In this document: positions 1 through 8,520 of the stretch, piece after piece
How positions within the stretch are numbered: the stretch's first letter is position 1
Layout of the letters: each line of letters starts with the position of its first letter
Assembly (NCBI GenBank): GCA_964608095.1
Contig: CAZSMK010000029.1
Location: 1-22,224 of the forward strand
Reading direction: 5' to 3'
DNA from: CAZSMK01 sp964608095
GTDB taxonomy: Bacteria > Sumerlaeota > Sumerlaeia > MWCT01 > JAGHBZ01
Length of the DNA stretch: 22,224 nucleotides
The notes under the pieces: generated by a model
What the model saw: only the letters and a program-made list of their open reading frames with translations
Database searches by the model: none
What the model was told of the DNA's origin: nothing
Made by a program: the position numbers and the translations under genes

Positions 1-36
1 GTTAAATAAATTCAATCAAAGGAACTTGACGGCAGC

Positions 37-3000
37 ATGACTAACCAGTCAAAACCCGTGGGAGCCGTTGCCGTTATTGGCGGCGGTATCACCGGCATCC
101 AGGCGTCGCTCGATCTCGCCGGTATGGGCTTCAAGGTCTATCTGATCGAGAAACGTCCGGCAATCGGGGGCGCCATGGCAATGCTCGATAAGACCTTTCC
201 CACTAACGATTGTTCTCTCTGCATCCTGTCGCCCAAGCTGGTTGAATGCGGGCGACACAAGGATATCGAGATACTCACCCTCAGCGAGGTCACCGGAATC
301 GAGGGCGAGGCGGGTAATTTCCAGGTCGGCGTGCACAGGGAGCCGCGGTTTGTTGACCTCGATAAATGCACTTCGTGCGGCGAGTGCGAGAACCAGTGTC
401 CCGTGCTCATCCCCAATATCTACGAACAGGGACTTTCATTCAGGAAGGCGATTTACAAGTTTTATCCGCAGGCAATACCCAACGGATACATAATAGACAA
501 AGAGGGGCTGCCGCCTGACTTCAAAGGCTGCATCGAGTGCGGCAGGTGCGTGAAGGCGTGCGATGTCGGCGCCATCAACCTCGAGGAGCAACCCGAAGAC
601 CTAAGTCTTTCCGTAGGCGCAGTTATCCTGACCGAAGGAGCCGACGTCTTCCAGCCTTACGGAAAGGAACAATACGGCTACGGAAAGTTCCTGAACGTTC
701 TCACAAGCCTCGAATATGAACGAATCCTTTCGGCTTCCGGTCCTTACGACGGTAAGATCGTGCGACCGGGCGACCGGGCAGAGCCGAAATCCATTGCGTG
801 GATACAGTGCGTCGGCTCGCGCGATCGACAGATCGGTCATCCTTGGTGTTCTTCTGTCTGCTGTATGTATGCGACCAAGGAAGCCATTATTACCCGGGAA
901 CACTCCCCCGAAATAAACACGACCATCTTCTATATTGATCTCAGGGCATTCGGTAAGGATTTCGATGCCTATGTAGAACGAGCCCGCGATGAACAAGGTG
1001 TCCGGTATGTCAGGTCGGAGGTTTCCGAAATCGTCGAGGATGCGGAGACCGGTGACCTGCTTATCCGTTACGAGGATGAGGAGGGAATATACAAGGAAGA
1101 ACGATTCGGCATGGTGGTGCTTTCCGTGGGACTCTATTCATCCAATGAAAAACGCATGACCCTTGAACGCCTGGGACTCGAGGTCAATGAATACGGATTC
1201 TGCGCGACGCCGGTTGATGATCCCGTTGCCACATCCCGCGAGGGCATCTTTGCCGCAGGAACCATCACTGAACCCATGGCAATCCCTGAATCGGTGATGC
1301 TTGCCTCGAGCGCAGCATGTCGCGCCGCTGCAACCCTCGCCTCCTCACGCGGTGAACTCCTGACGCACAAGACATATCCACCGGAACAAGATGTCTCGAA
1401 TAAAGAACCGCGGGTCGGGGTCTTTGTCTGCCATTGCGGCACCAATATCGCCGGCTACCTCGACACCACAAAGCTCACCGAGTTCGCACGTACTCTTCCG
1501 GGGGTGGTGTATGCCGAAGACCCGATGTACACCTGTGCACAGGATACCCAGAAGCGCCTTGTCGAGCTGATAAAAGAACATGACCTCAACCGTATAGTGG
1601 TGGCGGCGTGCAGTCCGCGCACCCATGAAGGCTTATTCCAGGAAACACTGAGGGAAGCCGGTCTCAATCCCTATCTCTTTGAAATGGCAAATATCCGCGA
1701 CCAATGTTCATGGATTCACATGAACGAGGGTGAATCGGCGACTGTCAAAGCTGGTGACCTTATTGCCATGGCAGTTGCCAAGGCGAGGCTGCTCGAACCG
1801 ATACCTGTCGGCGAAGTCGATGTAACTCCCGGCGCGCTCGTTATAGGTGGTGGGGTTTCGGGCATGACGGCTGCCCTTTCTCTTGCCGACCAGGGCTATC
1901 CCGTGTATCTTGTCGAGCGAGAAGCCACCCTTGGCGGTTACGCACACGAAATCCGGTACACGGTCGAAGGGTTGGATGTCAGGAAGTTAGTCGGCGGGCT
2001 CATCGACCGGGTGCGAAATCACGAATATGTTACGACATTCATAGGAAGTAATATAATGCGAATCGACGGGTTTGTCGGCAATTTCAAAACGGAAATCAAC
2101 AGCGATAACGGGAGTAACTCAGTCGAACACGCTGTCGTCATCGTAGCAACTGGAGCCATCGAGGCAGAGACCGACGAATATGGCTACGGTACAATCCCCG
2201 GTGTCGCTACTCAGCACGAACTCGAGGAGGAGCTGGCCGATATGCGCGAGGGCGATATCCCCGACGGCGAGACCTTCGTCATGATACAATGTGTGGGCTC
2301 GCGCAACGACGAATTTCCTTACTGCAGCCGTATCTGTTGCACCCATGCCATCCGTAACGCGCTCAGAATAAAGGATATAAATCCACGTGCGGAAGTTTAC
2401 GTAATTTATCGGGATATGCGAACCTACGGCTTCAAGGAGATATATTACGAAGAAGCCCGAGACAGAGGAGTTGTCTTTCTTCGCTACGAGCCGGAGAGTC
2501 CTCCGCAGGTTATAGAAGACACAACGGGGCTTGTTGTGATGCTGACTGAACAGCTAACGCGCAAATCTATACGTATACCGGCGGCGCGGGTGGTTCTGTC
2601 AGTCGGCATGCGACCACGCGAAGGTTCCGATAAACTGGCAAAGATGCTCAAGGTGGCTCTGAACCAGGACGGCTATTTCCTCGAGGCTCATGTGAAACTG
2701 CGTCCCGTTGATTTTGCCACTGATGGCATCTTCGTTGCGGGAACCTGTCATGCGCCGAAATTCATTACAGAATCTATTGCCCAGGCACGTGCTGCAGCTG
2801 GACGCGCATCTCTCATCCTTGCCAGTCCGACATACCGCTCGACACCCATGGTTGCCCGCTCCCAACCCGACCGATGTTGTGGATGCGGCTTGTGCGTCTC
2901 GGTCTGCGACTACTCGGCGATTGAACTTGTAAGGGAAATCGAAAACGGAGAAGAACGTATCCTATCCCGCATAAACGAATCGCTCTGCAAGGGCTGCGGT

Positions 3001-3060
3001 TGTTGTGTGGCGGCGTGTCCCAGCGGCGCTATCGACCAGAAAGGATTCACCAGCACATAA
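37..3060 (+). CDS. hdrA: Long (tandem) HdrA-type FAD/iron-sulfur electron-transfer subunit
   Basis: This is a 1007-residue heterodisulfide reductase subunit A homologue, the flavin and FeS hub of cytoplasmic Hdr/Mvh complexes. It has two HdrA-like flavin modules in tandem. Module 1 (about 10-445) opens with a dinucleotide fold (GGGITG, 15-20) and carries an inserted ferredoxin with clusters at C111/C114/C117/C121 and C165/C168/C171/C175. Module 2 begins with the HdrA N-terminal cysteine domain (C465, C467, C500, C525), then a second FAD fold (GGGVSG, 604-609). It ends in a two-cluster ferredoxin (C947/C950/C953/C957 and C984/C987/C990/C994). An IQCVGSR...CS..CC signature occurs in both halves (257-276 and 750-768). 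Methanogen HdrA is about 650 residues, so this is a fused, longer form. A stop codon lies in frame just upstream (7-9) and an AAGGA sits about 13 nt before the ATG. It leads a six-gene operon. FAD-based bifurcation is known for methanogen HdrA and is inferred here. Confidence 0.95.
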   Translation: MTNQSKPVGAVAVIGGGITGIQASLDLAGMGFKVYLIEKRPAIGGAMAMLDKTFPTNDCSLCILSPKLVECGRHKDIEILTLSEVTGIEGEAGNFQVGVHREPRFVDLDKCTSCGECENQCPVLIPNIYEQGLSFRKAIYKFYPQAIPNGYIIDKEGLPPDFKGCIECGRCVKACDVGAINLEEQPEDLSLSVGAVILTEGADVFQPYGKEQYGYGKFLNVLTSLEYERILSASGPYDGKIVRPGDRAEPKSIAWIQCVGSRDRQIGHPWCSSVCCMYATKEAIITREHSPEINTTIFYIDLRAFGKDFDAYVERARDEQGVRYVRSEVSEIVEDAETGDLLIRYEDEEGIYKEERFGMVVLSVGLYSSNEKRMTLERLGLEVNEYGFCATPVDDPVATSREGIFAAGTITEPMAIPESVMLASSAACRAAATLASSRGELLTHKTYPPEQDVSNKEPRVGVFVCHCGTNIAGYLDTTKLTEFARTLPGVVYAEDPMYTCAQDTQKRLVELIKEHDLNRIVVAACSPRTHEGLFQETLREAGLNPYLFEMANIRDQCSWIHMNEGESATVKAGDLIAMAVAKARLLEPIPVGEVDVTPGALVIGGGVSGMTAALSLADQGYPVYLVEREATLGGYAHEIRYTVEGLDVRKLVGGLIDRVRNHEYVTTFIGSNIMRIDGFVGNFKTEINSDNGSNSVEHAVVIVATGAIEAETDEYGYGTIPGVATQHELEEELADMREGDIPDGETFVMIQCVGSRNDEFPYCSRICCTHAIRNALRIKDINPRAEVYVIYRDMRTYGFKEIYYEEARDRGVVFLRYEPESPPQVIEDTTGLVVMLTEQLTRKSIRIPAARVVLSVGMRPREGSDKLAKMLKVALNQDGYFLEAHVKLRPVDFATDGIFVAGTCHAPKFITESIAQARAAAGRASLILASPTYRSTPMVARSQPDRCCGCGLCVSVCDYSAIELVREIENGEERILSRINESLCKGCGCCVAACPSGAIDQKGFTST

Positions 3061-3129
3061 CTCGAGGAAATGCTCCTCACCGCTCTTCATGCGGGTAAAT
3101 GAATAATAAAAATAATATAAACTTTTACA

Positions 3130-3594
3130 ATGGCTGAAGAAACGACATACCAGCCGAGGGTGATTGTGTTCTGCTGCAATTGGTGCTCATACGCGGGCGC
3201 TGATCTTGCCGGTGTGGCACGGCTGCAGATGAATCCTGCATTCCGCGTTATACGCACAATGTGTTCCGCTCGTGTCGATCCCGAACTCGTGCTCAAAGCA
3301 TTCGCCAATGGCGCCGACGGTGTCATGATTGCGGGCTGCCATCCGGGCGATTGCCACTATATCGGCGGCAATTATAAAACACGTCGCCGCTTTATCCTTC
3401 TCCGAGCCTTGCTGGAACAATTAGGCATAAACCCCAAAAGGCTTCGGCTTGTATGGGTTTCGGCATCGGAAAGCAAGCGGTTTCAAGACGTCATCAACGA
3501 CTTCTGCGGTACAATAGCCGAACTCGGCCCGCTCCGACTTGCGGCGGACGATGAACCTTCAACACAGGAAAAACCAGGGAGTGAAACGCAATGA
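3130..3594 (+). CDS. mvhD: MvhD-type [2Fe-2S] hydrogenase delta subunit
   Basis: This 154-residue FrhD/MvhD-family protein passes electrons from the [NiFe] hydrogenase subunits to HdrA in Mvh/Hdr complexes. Its cysteines sit where the family has them: CCNWC near the N terminus (C15, C16, C19), C45 in RTMCSARVD, and the AGCHPGDCHYIGGN block (C70, C75). The typical KxRRRFILLRALLEQLGI helix follows. Length is normal for a stand-alone MvhD. The Shine-Dalgarno is weak (AT-rich leader, 69 nt after hdrA), and the stop overlaps the next ATG by 4 nt, which points to translational coupling. The ferredoxin-like tail of some MvhD fusions is absent. The position between hdrA and the iron-sulfur/flavoprotein pair supports a single complex. 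Confidence 0.93.
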   Translation: MAEETTYQPRVIVFCCNWCSYAGADLAGVARLQMNPAFRVIRTMCSARVDPELVLKAFANGADGVMIAGCHPGDCHYIGGNYKTRRRFILLRALLEQLGINPKRLRLVWVSASESKRFQDVINDFCGTIAELGPLRLAADDEPSTQEKPGSETQ

Positions 3595-4292
3595 AAAAAC
3601 AGGCAGAACCATCAGGCGCTACGGTAGCCGTATTTATTATGGGCAAGAAATTTATGGTTCCTGAAGGATCGACCATAATGGGGGCACTCGAATACGCCGG
3701 TTATCAGCTCAAGCGGGGAGTCGGATGCCGCGAAGGATTCTGCGGCGCCTGCGCTACCGTATACCGCACACCCGATGATTATAAACTCAAGACCGGTCTC
3801 GCCTGTCAAACCGTGGTAAGCGAAGGAATGATCATCGCCCAGATGCCCTTTGTACCTGCTGGTAAACCTATCTACAATATCGAAGAAATCCACCCCTCGG
3901 TGGACGTGTTCAAGCAACTCTACCCTGAAGTCTTTCGCTGCGTTGCCTGTAATACCTGCACCAAGGCTTGCCCGCAGGAAATCAACGTGATGGATTATAT
4001 CAATGCGGTCGAACGAGGCGACCTGGCGCTCGCGGCTGAACTTTCCTTTGACTGTATCCGCTGCGGTTTATGCGCATTGCGATGCCCCGCTGAAATCGGA
4101 CAGTTCAACGTCGGCATCCTGGCTCAACGACTCTATGGCCGCTACCTCGCACCGCGCTCCGAACAACTGGAGATACGCATAAAAGAAATTACCTCAGGCA
4201 AGTTCAACAACGAGATGGAAGAAATAAAAAAGAAGGAGCGCGACGCGCTTACCAAAATGTATTACGAACGCGATATCGAGGAAGTTGAATGA
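3591..4292 (+). CDS. [2Fe-2S] plus HdrC-like di-[4Fe-4S] protein, FrdB/TfrB-like
   Basis: A 233-residue electron-wire subunit. The N-terminal ferredoxin fold (about 10-95) carries a plant-type [2Fe-2S] set at C46, C51, C54 and C72. The C-terminal helical domain (about 105-190) holds two CxxCxxCxxxC motifs, C117/C120/C123/C127 and C155/C158/C161/C165. Succinate dehydrogenase and fumarate reductase B subunits have [2Fe-2S], [4Fe-4S] and [3Fe-4S] clusters. Here both C-terminal motifs look like full [4Fe-4S] sites, as in HdrC and the middle of methanogen thiol:fumarate reductase TfrB. The CCG domains that give TfrB/HdrB thiol chemistry are missing. The C terminus (190-233) is a charged helix. The start overlaps the mvhD stop by 4 nt and a GGGAG precedes it. 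It probably links HdrA or MvhD to the flavoprotein encoded next. Confidence 0.9.
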   Translation: MKKQAEPSGATVAVFIMGKKFMVPEGSTIMGALEYAGYQLKRGVGCREGFCGACATVYRTPDDYKLKTGLACQTVVSEGMIIAQMPFVPAGKPIYNIEEIHPSVDVFKQLYPEVFRCVACNTCTKACPQEINVMDYINAVERGDLALAAELSFDCIRCGLCALRCPAEIGQFNVGILAQRLYGRYLAPRSEQLEIRIKEITSGKFNNEMEEIKKKERDALTKMYYERDIEEVE

Positions 4293-4368
4293 ACCGCGGC
4301 TCGGAACGCATAACAGAATCAACCGTATGCGCCGGGCTATGTTAAAAAAGTTACAGGAGGTTTAAGGA

Positions 4369-6048
4369 ATGTATCCTGACTATATGCGGGAATCGCTGAA
4401 GAAGGTTGAACAGACCCGCCCCGAACGTTTGAGAATCGCTCGTGAAAAAGGGCGTGAGCACATCTACCCGGCGATGAACGCAGATGAACGCGACCAGGTG
4501 CTACGGAATTTTCATCCCGATTACCGGAAAGAAGCCCGACGTGAACTGCGTATTGGTCCCAACAAGGGTGAGCATATCACGAGTGAAGTTGCCGATATTC
4601 TCGAGGCGTACCCACGCATAGACCCTGACCGATTCGACCTCTCGAGGCCGGATTTCGAGACCGATGTCCTTGTGGTGGGCGCAGGCTCCGCGGGGCTCTC
4701 CGCGACACTCCTTGCCGAGCAGGAAGGCGCTCGGGTTATGCTTATCTCCAAGCTCCGGCTCGGTGATTCCAATTCCATCATGGCTCAAGGAGGCATCCAG
4801 GCAGCCATAAACCCGAACGATTCACCCGTTCGTCATTATCTTGATGTTATCGGCGGTGGGCATTTCGACAACAAACCCGAGCTCGTGGAAGCCCTTACCA
4901 TGGATGCGCCTCTTGTTATCAAATGGCTCACGGAACTCGGTGTCATGTTTGACCGAGAACCCGACGGCACACTCAAAACGCGTCATGGGGGCGGCACATC
5001 GCGCATGCGCATGCTTTCTTGCAGAGACTATTCCGGCTCGGGCATCCTGCGCGTGTTACGCGATGAAATAGAATGCCGTCGCGAACGTATCCAGGTGATG
5101 GAATTCACTCCCGCAGTGGAACTGGTGCTCGATAAGGAAGGCAGGTGTGCCGGCGCCATCGTCCAGAATTTCGAAACCGATGAATATTTCTTTATAAAGG
5201 CTAAAGCCGTTGTCCTGTCAACCGGCGGGCTTGGACGACTACATACCATGGGATTTCCGACAACGAATCATTATGGCGCCACGTGCGACGGTGTGGTGCT
5301 GGGATACCGTGCAGGCGCCAATCTGATTTACATGGATTCGGTTCAGTACCATCCGACCGGGGCGGTCTTTCCTGAACAGATTCTCGGATTCCTGGTTACC
5401 GAAAAGGTGCGCGGTCTCGGTGGTCAGCCGGTGAACAAGGACGGCGAGCTGTTCGTCTTCCCGCTGGAACCCCGCGACGTCGAGGCATCGGCATTCATCC
5501 GCGAGTGCATTGGGCGCGACAAGGGTATCGCCACCCCATCGGGTCAGGTGGGAATCTGGCTCGATTCACCCATTATCAAAGAACTCGAGGGCGAAGGAAC
5601 CATCGAACGCGAACTTCCGGCAATGGTCAGGCAATTCAAACGATTCGGCATCGATATAGGCAAGGAACCCATGCTGGTATATCCGACGTTGCATTTTCAG
5701 AATGGCGGTCTCGAGGTTAACGCAAAGGCGGAGACCTGCGTTCCGGGTCTCTACGCCGCAGGCGAGGTGCAGGGCGGCACACATGGTCGTAACCGCCTCA
5801 TGGGCAATTCTCAGCTGGAGATCACGGTGTTCGGGCGCCGTGCCGGCACTCATGCGGCGATTTACGCAAAGGGGCTCAAAACATCTGCGCCGCTCTCGCT
5901 CGAACACATCAAGCGCTACACCAAACTTGTTGAGGAGCTTGGCATCGATAAAAAGAGGGTCGCGCCTATCCTGCTCCCCGATTATATACCCGATCACGTA
6001 AAAACACGACAGTACACGGCGCATTATCTCGGTACCATCAGGGGCTGA
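4369..6048 (+). CDS. Soluble fumarate reductase-type flavoprotein (FrdA/TfrA-like)
   Basis: A 559-residue FAD protein of the succinate dehydrogenase/fumarate reductase/L-aspartate oxidase superfamily. The dinucleotide fold is at 104-109 (GAGSAG). Residues matching the E. coli FrdA dicarboxylate site are all visible: H328 (QYHPTG), E345 and R348 (TEKVRG), R369 (PRD), H442 (PTLHF) and R476 (NRLMGNS). The histidine that binds FAD covalently in SdhA/FrdA is N135 (SNSIMAQGG), so FAD should be non-covalent, as in NadB. About 97 residues precede the FAD fold and only about 55 follow the catalytic core, so most of the usual C-terminal helical domain is absent. There is no signal peptide and no FrdC/FrdD anchor gene nearby, so the enzyme is probably cytoplasmic. 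AGGAGG lies 8 nt before the ATG. Fumarate is the likeliest substrate; another unsaturated acid is possible. Confidence 0.9.
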   Translation: MYPDYMRESLKKVEQTRPERLRIAREKGREHIYPAMNADERDQVLRNFHPDYRKEARRELRIGPNKGEHITSEVADILEAYPRIDPDRFDLSRPDFETDVLVVGAGSAGLSATLLAEQEGARVMLISKLRLGDSNSIMAQGGIQAAINPNDSPVRHYLDVIGGGHFDNKPELVEALTMDAPLVIKWLTELGVMFDREPDGTLKTRHGGGTSRMRMLSCRDYSGSGILRVLRDEIECRRERIQVMEFTPAVELVLDKEGRCAGAIVQNFETDEYFFIKAKAVVLSTGGLGRLHTMGFPTTNHYGATCDGVVLGYRAGANLIYMDSVQYHPTGAVFPEQILGFLVTEKVRGLGGQPVNKDGELFVFPLEPRDVEASAFIRECIGRDKGIATPSGQVGIWLDSPIIKELEGEGTIERELPAMVRQFKRFGIDIGKEPMLVYPTLHFQNGGLEVNAKAETCVPGLYAAGEVQGGTHGRNRLMGNSQLEITVFGRRAGTHAAIYAKGLKTSAPLSLEHIKRYTKLVEELGIDKKRVAPILLPDYIPDHVKTRQYTAHYLGTIRG

Positions 6049-6071
6049 TAGAGAGGAGTACGCAAAACTTT

Positions 6072-7082
6072 ATGGCTGACACAGAAAAACTCAAACTTGC
6101 CTTTTACTGGGCTGCAAGTTGCGGTGGTTGCGAGGTCTCCGTGCTCGACATCAATGAAAAAATACTCGACCTCGCCGCCATAAGCGAGATTGTGATGTGG
6201 CCAGTAGCGATGGACGCAAAATATTCGGATATCCGCGCAGTAGAGGACGCCTCGATTGACATCACCTTTTTCAATGGCGCTATCCGTACCGACGAAAACC
6301 ACGAAATGGCATGCCTGTTCCGAAAAAAATCGAAAATACTCATCGCCTTCGGCTCCTGTGCCACAGGCGGTGGTATCGTCGGGCTCGGGAATCTCTTCAC
6401 GCCGCGTGAAATCCTCGAAGAAGTCTTCCTCAACTCGGTTTCTACAGAAAACGATACGAGAATAATTCCCGATGGAGATGTGGATTATAAGGAAGGGAAA
6501 TGCCCTCTCCCTGTCTTGGAACCCTCGGTGCGCGCACTTGACCAGGTGGTAACAGTAGACTATTATATCCCCGGCTGCCCACCCCAGGCTTCACAGGTCA
6601 TGACTGCGTTAGATGCCATCATCTCCGGCAACCTGCCGCCCACCGGCTCTGTCATAGGTCCAGCGCACAGTCTGTGCGAAGAATGTCCACTCAAACCAAA
6701 AGAAGGGGAATTCAAGAAGATCGAGCGAATCGTCGACCGGCTTGACGTCGTTCCCGATCCGAACAGGTGTCTGCTCGAACAGGGCTTTCTATGTATGGGT
6801 CCCGCGACACGGGCAGGCTGCGGCGCAAAATGTATCAAAGCCAACGTGCCTTGCACGGGCTGTAACGGACCGGCGCCCGACGTTACCGACCAGGGTGCGC
6901 GCATGATGAGCGCACTGGCTTCCGTCCTTCAGACCGACAACGAGGATAAACAGACCATGGAAAGCGTGCAGCAATCCCTAAAAGCGGTAAAGGACCCGGT
7001 CGGCACCTTTTATCGCTACTTCCTCGCTCGGTCGATTCTCAGGAAGAAAGGTACTGATAATGACACGCAAAATAAGCATTGA
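6072..7082 (+). CDS. mvhG: Group 3 [NiFe] hydrogenase small subunit, MvhG-like
   Basis: This 336-residue FeS subunit carries electrons from the NiFe site. The N terminus has the proximal-cluster pair C17-x2-C20 (ASCGGCEVSVLD), followed by C96 (GSCATGG) and C169 (PGCPPQ), the four ligands typical of hydrogenase and complex I small subunits. The C-terminal half holds further cysteines for two more clusters: C202/C205, C233, C241, C250, C254, C261 and C264, with the MvhG-like CGAKC...CTGCNGP block. There is no twin-arginine signal, so the hydrogenase is cytoplasmic, as expected for group 3c. A GAGGAG lies about 13 nt before the ATG. The 3' end overlaps the large-subunit gene by 23 nt. The last 40 residues form a charged helical tail (after KDPVGTFYRY). 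Confidence 0.94.
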   Translation: MADTEKLKLAFYWAASCGGCEVSVLDINEKILDLAAISEIVMWPVAMDAKYSDIRAVEDASIDITFFNGAIRTDENHEMACLFRKKSKILIAFGSCATGGGIVGLGNLFTPREILEEVFLNSVSTENDTRIIPDGDVDYKEGKCPLPVLEPSVRALDQVVTVDYYIPGCPPQASQVMTALDAIISGNLPPTGSVIGPAHSLCEECPLKPKEGEFKKIERIVDRLDVVPDPNRCLLEQGFLCMGPATRAGCGAKCIKANVPCTGCNGPAPDVTDQGARMMSALASVLQTDNEDKQTMESVQQSLKAVKDPVGTFYRYFLARSILRKKGTDNDTQNKH

Positions 7083-8520
7083 CCCGGTAACACGCCTCGA
7101 GGGGCATGGCAGAATCGACATTTTTCTCAACGAAAAAGGGGAAGTGGAAAATGCCTATTTCCTCGTGCCGGAGCTCCGCGGCTTTGAAAAATTCAGCCAG
7201 GGTCGCGAGGCAATCGCCATGCCCGAAATCACCAGCCGTATCTGCGGTGTCTGCTCGCCCGCACATCATCTTGCCTCGACCAAGGCGCTCGATGACGCCT
7301 TCAAGGTTTCACCTACCCGCACCGCTCGCAGGATTCGAGAACTCATGTATAACGGCTACATGGTCTATGACCATATCCTGCACTTCTTCTACCTCGGTGG
7401 ACCCGATTTCGTGGTAGGACCGACCGCCGATAAAACCAGCCGCAACATTCTGGGCGTTATCGAAAAAGTGGGGAATGATTTCGCCCGCGAGGTCATAAAA
7501 CACCGCGCTTACGGGCAGAAGATTATTGAAATAACCAGCGGGAAACCAATAAGTCCTGTCTGCGGGATTCCCGGCGGTGTGAACAAAGGGCTCAGCGCGG
7601 AAGAGCTCACCGAGATAAAAGAAATGGGAGACTCCACCGTCGCGTTTGCGGAGACAACCCTCGAGTACTTCCATGAACTCGTGCTCGACAACGACGACTA
7701 TATGAAACTCCTGCTCAGCCCTGCTTACCGGCTCGTGTGTTATGATATGGGTATGGTCGATGACGATAACTCGTTCGTCTTTTATGACGGCGTTATCCGG
7801 GTGACGGATACGGAGGGAAAAGAAGCCTTCAAGTTCAAAGCCGCCGATTACGTGGACTATATCGGCGAAAAAGTCGTGCCCTGGTCCTATGTAAAACTTC
7901 CCTACCTCAAAAAGGTCGGCTGGAAAGGAATCGAACCCGGTCGCGACAACGGCGTGTACCGAGTTGGACCCCTGGCGCGGCTCAATACCGCCGACAGTTT
8001 TTCTACACCCAAAGCACAAGCCGAATTCGAGAAATACCAGAACACACTTGGGGGCAAACCCGTTCATTACACCCTCGCTTACCATTGGGCTCGCCTCATA
8101 GAACTCATGCACGCGGCTGAAATGGTCGTCGCCCTCTGCGATGATCCCGACATCCTCGGGACTGAGCTTCGCAACCCTGTCGGAAAACCCGGTGAGGGAA
8201 TCGGCGTTATCGAGGCTGCACGCGGTACCCTTATCCACCACTACGTAGTCAACGAGGAGCGCCTTATTGATAAAGCAAACCTGATTGTAGCTACCACGCA
8301 TAACAAGGTACCCATCAATCTCTCGGTACGCAACGCGGCTCGGGAGCTCATTCACGACAGCGACGTTGAAGAAGGCGCGCTCAACATGGTGGAAATGGCG
8401 TTCAGAGCCTACGACCCCTGTTTAGCATGTGCGTCCCATGCCATAACGGGCGGTATCCCTCTCACCACCACCATACACGATCATACCGGCGCAATAATCA
8501 AAATCCACAAAAACTTTTGA
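7060..8520 (+). CDS. mvhA: Group 3c-like [NiFe] hydrogenase large subunit, MvhA-like
   Basis: A 486-residue catalytic subunit that splits or makes H2. All four Ni-binding cysteines are present: the N-terminal RICGVC motif (C62, C65, with H69) and the C-terminal DPCLACASH motif (C454, C457, H460). Opening residues SIDPVTRLEGHG are typical of the family. Twenty-six residues follow H460, consistent with a C-terminal peptide removed by a HycI-type endopeptidase after nickel insertion. No maturation gene (hyp or protease) is in the window. Cysteine ligation, cytoplasmic location and linkage to hdrA and mvhD point to the Mvh (3c) group. The start overlaps mvhG by 23 nt with an AGAAAGG upstream. It is the last gene of the operon, and no clear hairpin terminator follows. 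Confidence 0.95.
   Translation: MTRKISIDPVTRLEGHGRIDIFLNEKGEVENAYFLVPELRGFEKFSQGREAIAMPEITSRICGVCSPAHHLASTKALDDAFKVSPTRTARRIRELMYNGYMVYDHILHFFYLGGPDFVVGPTADKTSRNILGVIEKVGNDFAREVIKHRAYGQKIIEITSGKPISPVCGIPGGVNKGLSAEELTEIKEMGDSTVAFAETTLEYFHELVLDNDDYMKLLLSPAYRLVCYDMGMVDDDNSFVFYDGVIRVTDTEGKEAFKFKAADYVDYIGEKVVPWSYVKLPYLKKVGWKGIEPGRDNGVYRVGPLARLNTADSFSTPKAQAEFEKYQNTLGGKPVHYTLAYHWARLIELMHAAEMVVALCDDPDILGTELRNPVGKPGEGIGVIEAARGTLIHHYVVNEERLIDKANLIVATTHNKVPINLSVRNAARELIHDSDVEEGALNMVEMAFRAYDPCLACASHAITGGIPLTTTIHDHTGAIIKIHKNF

Noticed and set aside
7309..8355. A 348-codon minus-strand open frame inside mvhA
   Set aside because: It is antisense to a well-conserved hydrogenase subunit with all catalytic motifs; it arises from the codon bias of mvhA.
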